Origin: Pelagibacterium lacus
GTDB taxonomy: Bacteria; Pseudomonadota; Alphaproteobacteria; Rhizobiales; Devosiaceae
Direction of reading: 5' to 3'
DNA: 64,000 nucleotides
NCBI RefSeq assembly: GCF_003345525.1
Contig: NZ_QQNH01000001.1
Coordinates: 186,001-250,000 of the forward strand
The notes under the pieces were generated by a model, which saw nothing but the letters and a program-made list of their open reading frames with translations, was not told the origin of the DNA and made no database searches. This document shows positions 62,981-64,000 of this stretch, piece after piece. Both the position numbers and the translations under genes were made by a program. Positions within the stretch are counted from its first letter, which is position 1. Every line of letters starts with the position of its first letter.

Positions 62981-63694
62981 ATGCTCAACCGACGCAACCT
63001 GCTGCTCGCCGGCTCGAGTATTGGTCTTGTCTCGCTGCTTTACGGCTGCGGCGACACCTCGACCGCCAATGCCCAGAGCCCGGATGCGGCCCCGGCCGGG
63101 GATGCGCCCGCCGCCGAGGGGGATGTCGAGCTCTATGACGGTTCGGCGATCGAACCGATCAATGGCGATGCGATCAACAACCCGCCCCTGCCCGACCGTC
63201 CCATGGGCGGTGTCGATGCGACGGTCACCGTGGTCGAATATGTTTCGCCCACCTGCCCGCATTGCGCGCAGTTCCACATGACCGTCCTGCCCCAGATCAA
63301 GGAAACCTATATCGATACGGGCAAGATCCGCTTCATCGCCCGCCCGTTCCGCCGCAACGTGCTCGACCTCGCGGTGTTCATGGTCGCCGAGGCGGCCGGC
63401 GAGCAGTATAACGAGGTGCTGTCGACCTATCTCCAGACCCAGAACGTGTGGGCCGCGAGCGAAAATCCGCGCCAGGCCATCTTCGAAGTGGCCCAGCAAT
63501 TCGGGTTTACACAGGAAAGGTTCGAGGACGTCTTGACCGACGAGGACTTGTTGGCTGCTATCGAAGCCACGCGCGAGCAGGCCCTGAACAGCTTCGGGCT
63601 CCAGGGGACGCCGACCTTCTATATCAATGGCCGGAGATTCGAGGGCAACTATACCTATGAAGCGTTGTCGGCCGAAATCGAGAACCAGCTCTAG
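62981..63694 (+). CDS. DsbA-family thioredoxin-fold protein, exported
   Basis: A 237-residue protein. The N-terminal signal starts 'MLNRRNLLLAG', resembling a Tat twin-arginine signal, and ends in 'LLYGCG', a possible lipobox with Cys. A linker of Ala/Pro/Asp follows. The thioredoxin fold has the active site 'PTCPHCAQFH' (CPHC) and the cis-Pro segment 'GLQGTPTFYINGRRFEGN'. It would form or shuffle disulfides in the periplasm. smc follows, as in relatives. Confidence 0.88.
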   Translation: MLNRRNLLLAGSSIGLVSLLYGCGDTSTANAQSPDAAPAGDAPAAEGDVELYDGSAIEPINGDAINNPPLPDRPMGGVDATVTVVEYVSPTCPHCAQFHMTVLPQIKETYIDTGKIRFIARPFRRNVLDLAVFMVAEAAGEQYNEVLSTYLQTQNVWAASENPRQAIFEVAQQFGFTQERFEDVLTDEDLLAAIEATREQALNSFGLQGTPTFYINGRRFEGNYTYEALSAEIENQL

Positions 63695-63718
63695 CCGCTC
63701 CTGCTGCCGAGGCGCGGA

Positions 63719-64000
63719 ATGAAGTTTTCGCGCCTCAGGCTCCTGGGCTTCAAATCCTTCTCCGATCCCGTAGAACTGGTGCTCGAACCCGGCATTACCG
63801 GAGTCGTGGGGCCGAACGGGTGCGGAAAATCCAACCTGGTCGAGGCGCTGCGCTGGGTGATGGGCGAAAGCTCGTACAAGGCCATGCGCGCCTCGGGCAT
63901 GGACGATGTGATCTTTTCGGGCTCGGGCAACCGGCCGGCGCGCAATTCGGCGGAAGTGACCGTCGTCCTCGACAATGCCGACCGCACGGCGCCGCAGCAG
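63719..64000 (+). CDS. smc: Chromosome segregation protein SMC, N-terminal fragment
   Basis: The first 94 codons; the gene continues beyond the window. '[20 protein letters not shown]' and the Walker A site in '[23 protein letters not shown]' identify SMC, followed by '[25 protein letters not shown]'. SMC is the ATPase of the condensin complex. GAGG lies six bases before the ATG. It is 24 bases after the DsbA-like gene. Confidence 0.95.
   Translation, partial: MKFSRLRLLGFKSFSDPVELVLEPGITGVVGPNGCGKSNLVEALRWVMGESSYKAMRASGMDDVIFSGSGNRPARNSAEVTVVLDNADRTAPQQ

Overview
The window is a stretch of chromosome from a high-GC alphaproteobacterium, most likely a Hyphomicrobiales member close to Devosiaceae (Devosia/Pelagibacterium type). 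The evidence is protein-family content and gene order typical of that order (moaB, PA0069-type radical SAM, rnhB, ccrM, mutY, DUF721, dsbA, smc; ETF-QO, TPR, ispE; xseB, tlyA), the cell-cycle methylase CcrM, and two intergenic repeat families of a kind common in rhizobial genomes. The genus is an inference. About 66 protein genes are packed at high density on both strands. I see no rRNA, tRNA, CRISPR array, prophage or insertion sequence.

Layout. 1-8.3 kb: end of a membrane protein, a FUSC-type protein, an iron-siderophore binding protein behind a RirA-type iron operator, NDH-2, BioY, an MBL hydrolase, pdxH and a J-protein. 8.3-9.2 kb: a HigBA-type toxin-antitoxin pair and a SnoaL-like protein. 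9.2-13.2 kb: Sua5, divergent from an HDAC-xseB-SCO-tlyA operon. 13.2-14.3 kb: very small genes and repeats. 14.2-18.6 kb: minus-strand run fabI, phosphatase, truncated globin, aroC, ribBX. 18.7-26 kb: FAD oxidase, hemerythrin, a large secreted unknown, SRAP protease, Nudix and MarR-GNAT regulator. 26-32.3 kb: threonine and proline catabolism (tdh, kbl, putA). 32.4-39.7 kb: ygfZ, an HD protein, SleB, a PPDK-like protein with a degenerate ATP-grasp domain, ispH-rnhA. 39.7-50.5 kb: DUF808, glyS, polyprenyl synthase, methyltransferase, YefM-YoeB, glyQ, LemA-DUF2207, ynfA, ispE. 50.5-57.9 kb: TPR protein, ETF-QO, UDG, EamA and MFS transporters, moaB. 57.9-64 kb: radical SAM protein behind a candidate SOS box, rnhB, ccrM, mutY, DUF721, DsbA-like protein and the start of smc.

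Most content is core metabolism and information processing. Themes are isoprenoid/quinone supply (ispH, ispE, polyprenyl synthase, NDH-2, ETF-QO), cofactors (ribBX, pdxH, bioY, moaB), amino-acid catabolism feeding the quinone pool (putA, kbl/tdh, ETF-QO), and nucleic-acid maintenance (mutY, UDG, SRAP, rnhA, rnhB, ccrM, smc, xseB). Accessory signals are the two toxin-antitoxin pairs and the dispersed repeats. No wholly new multi-gene system is evident. The best leads are the PPDK-like enzyme with a decayed ATP-grasp domain, the Tdh without structural-zinc cysteines, repeats that supply gene 3' ends and show paired base changes, and the iron and SOS operators.
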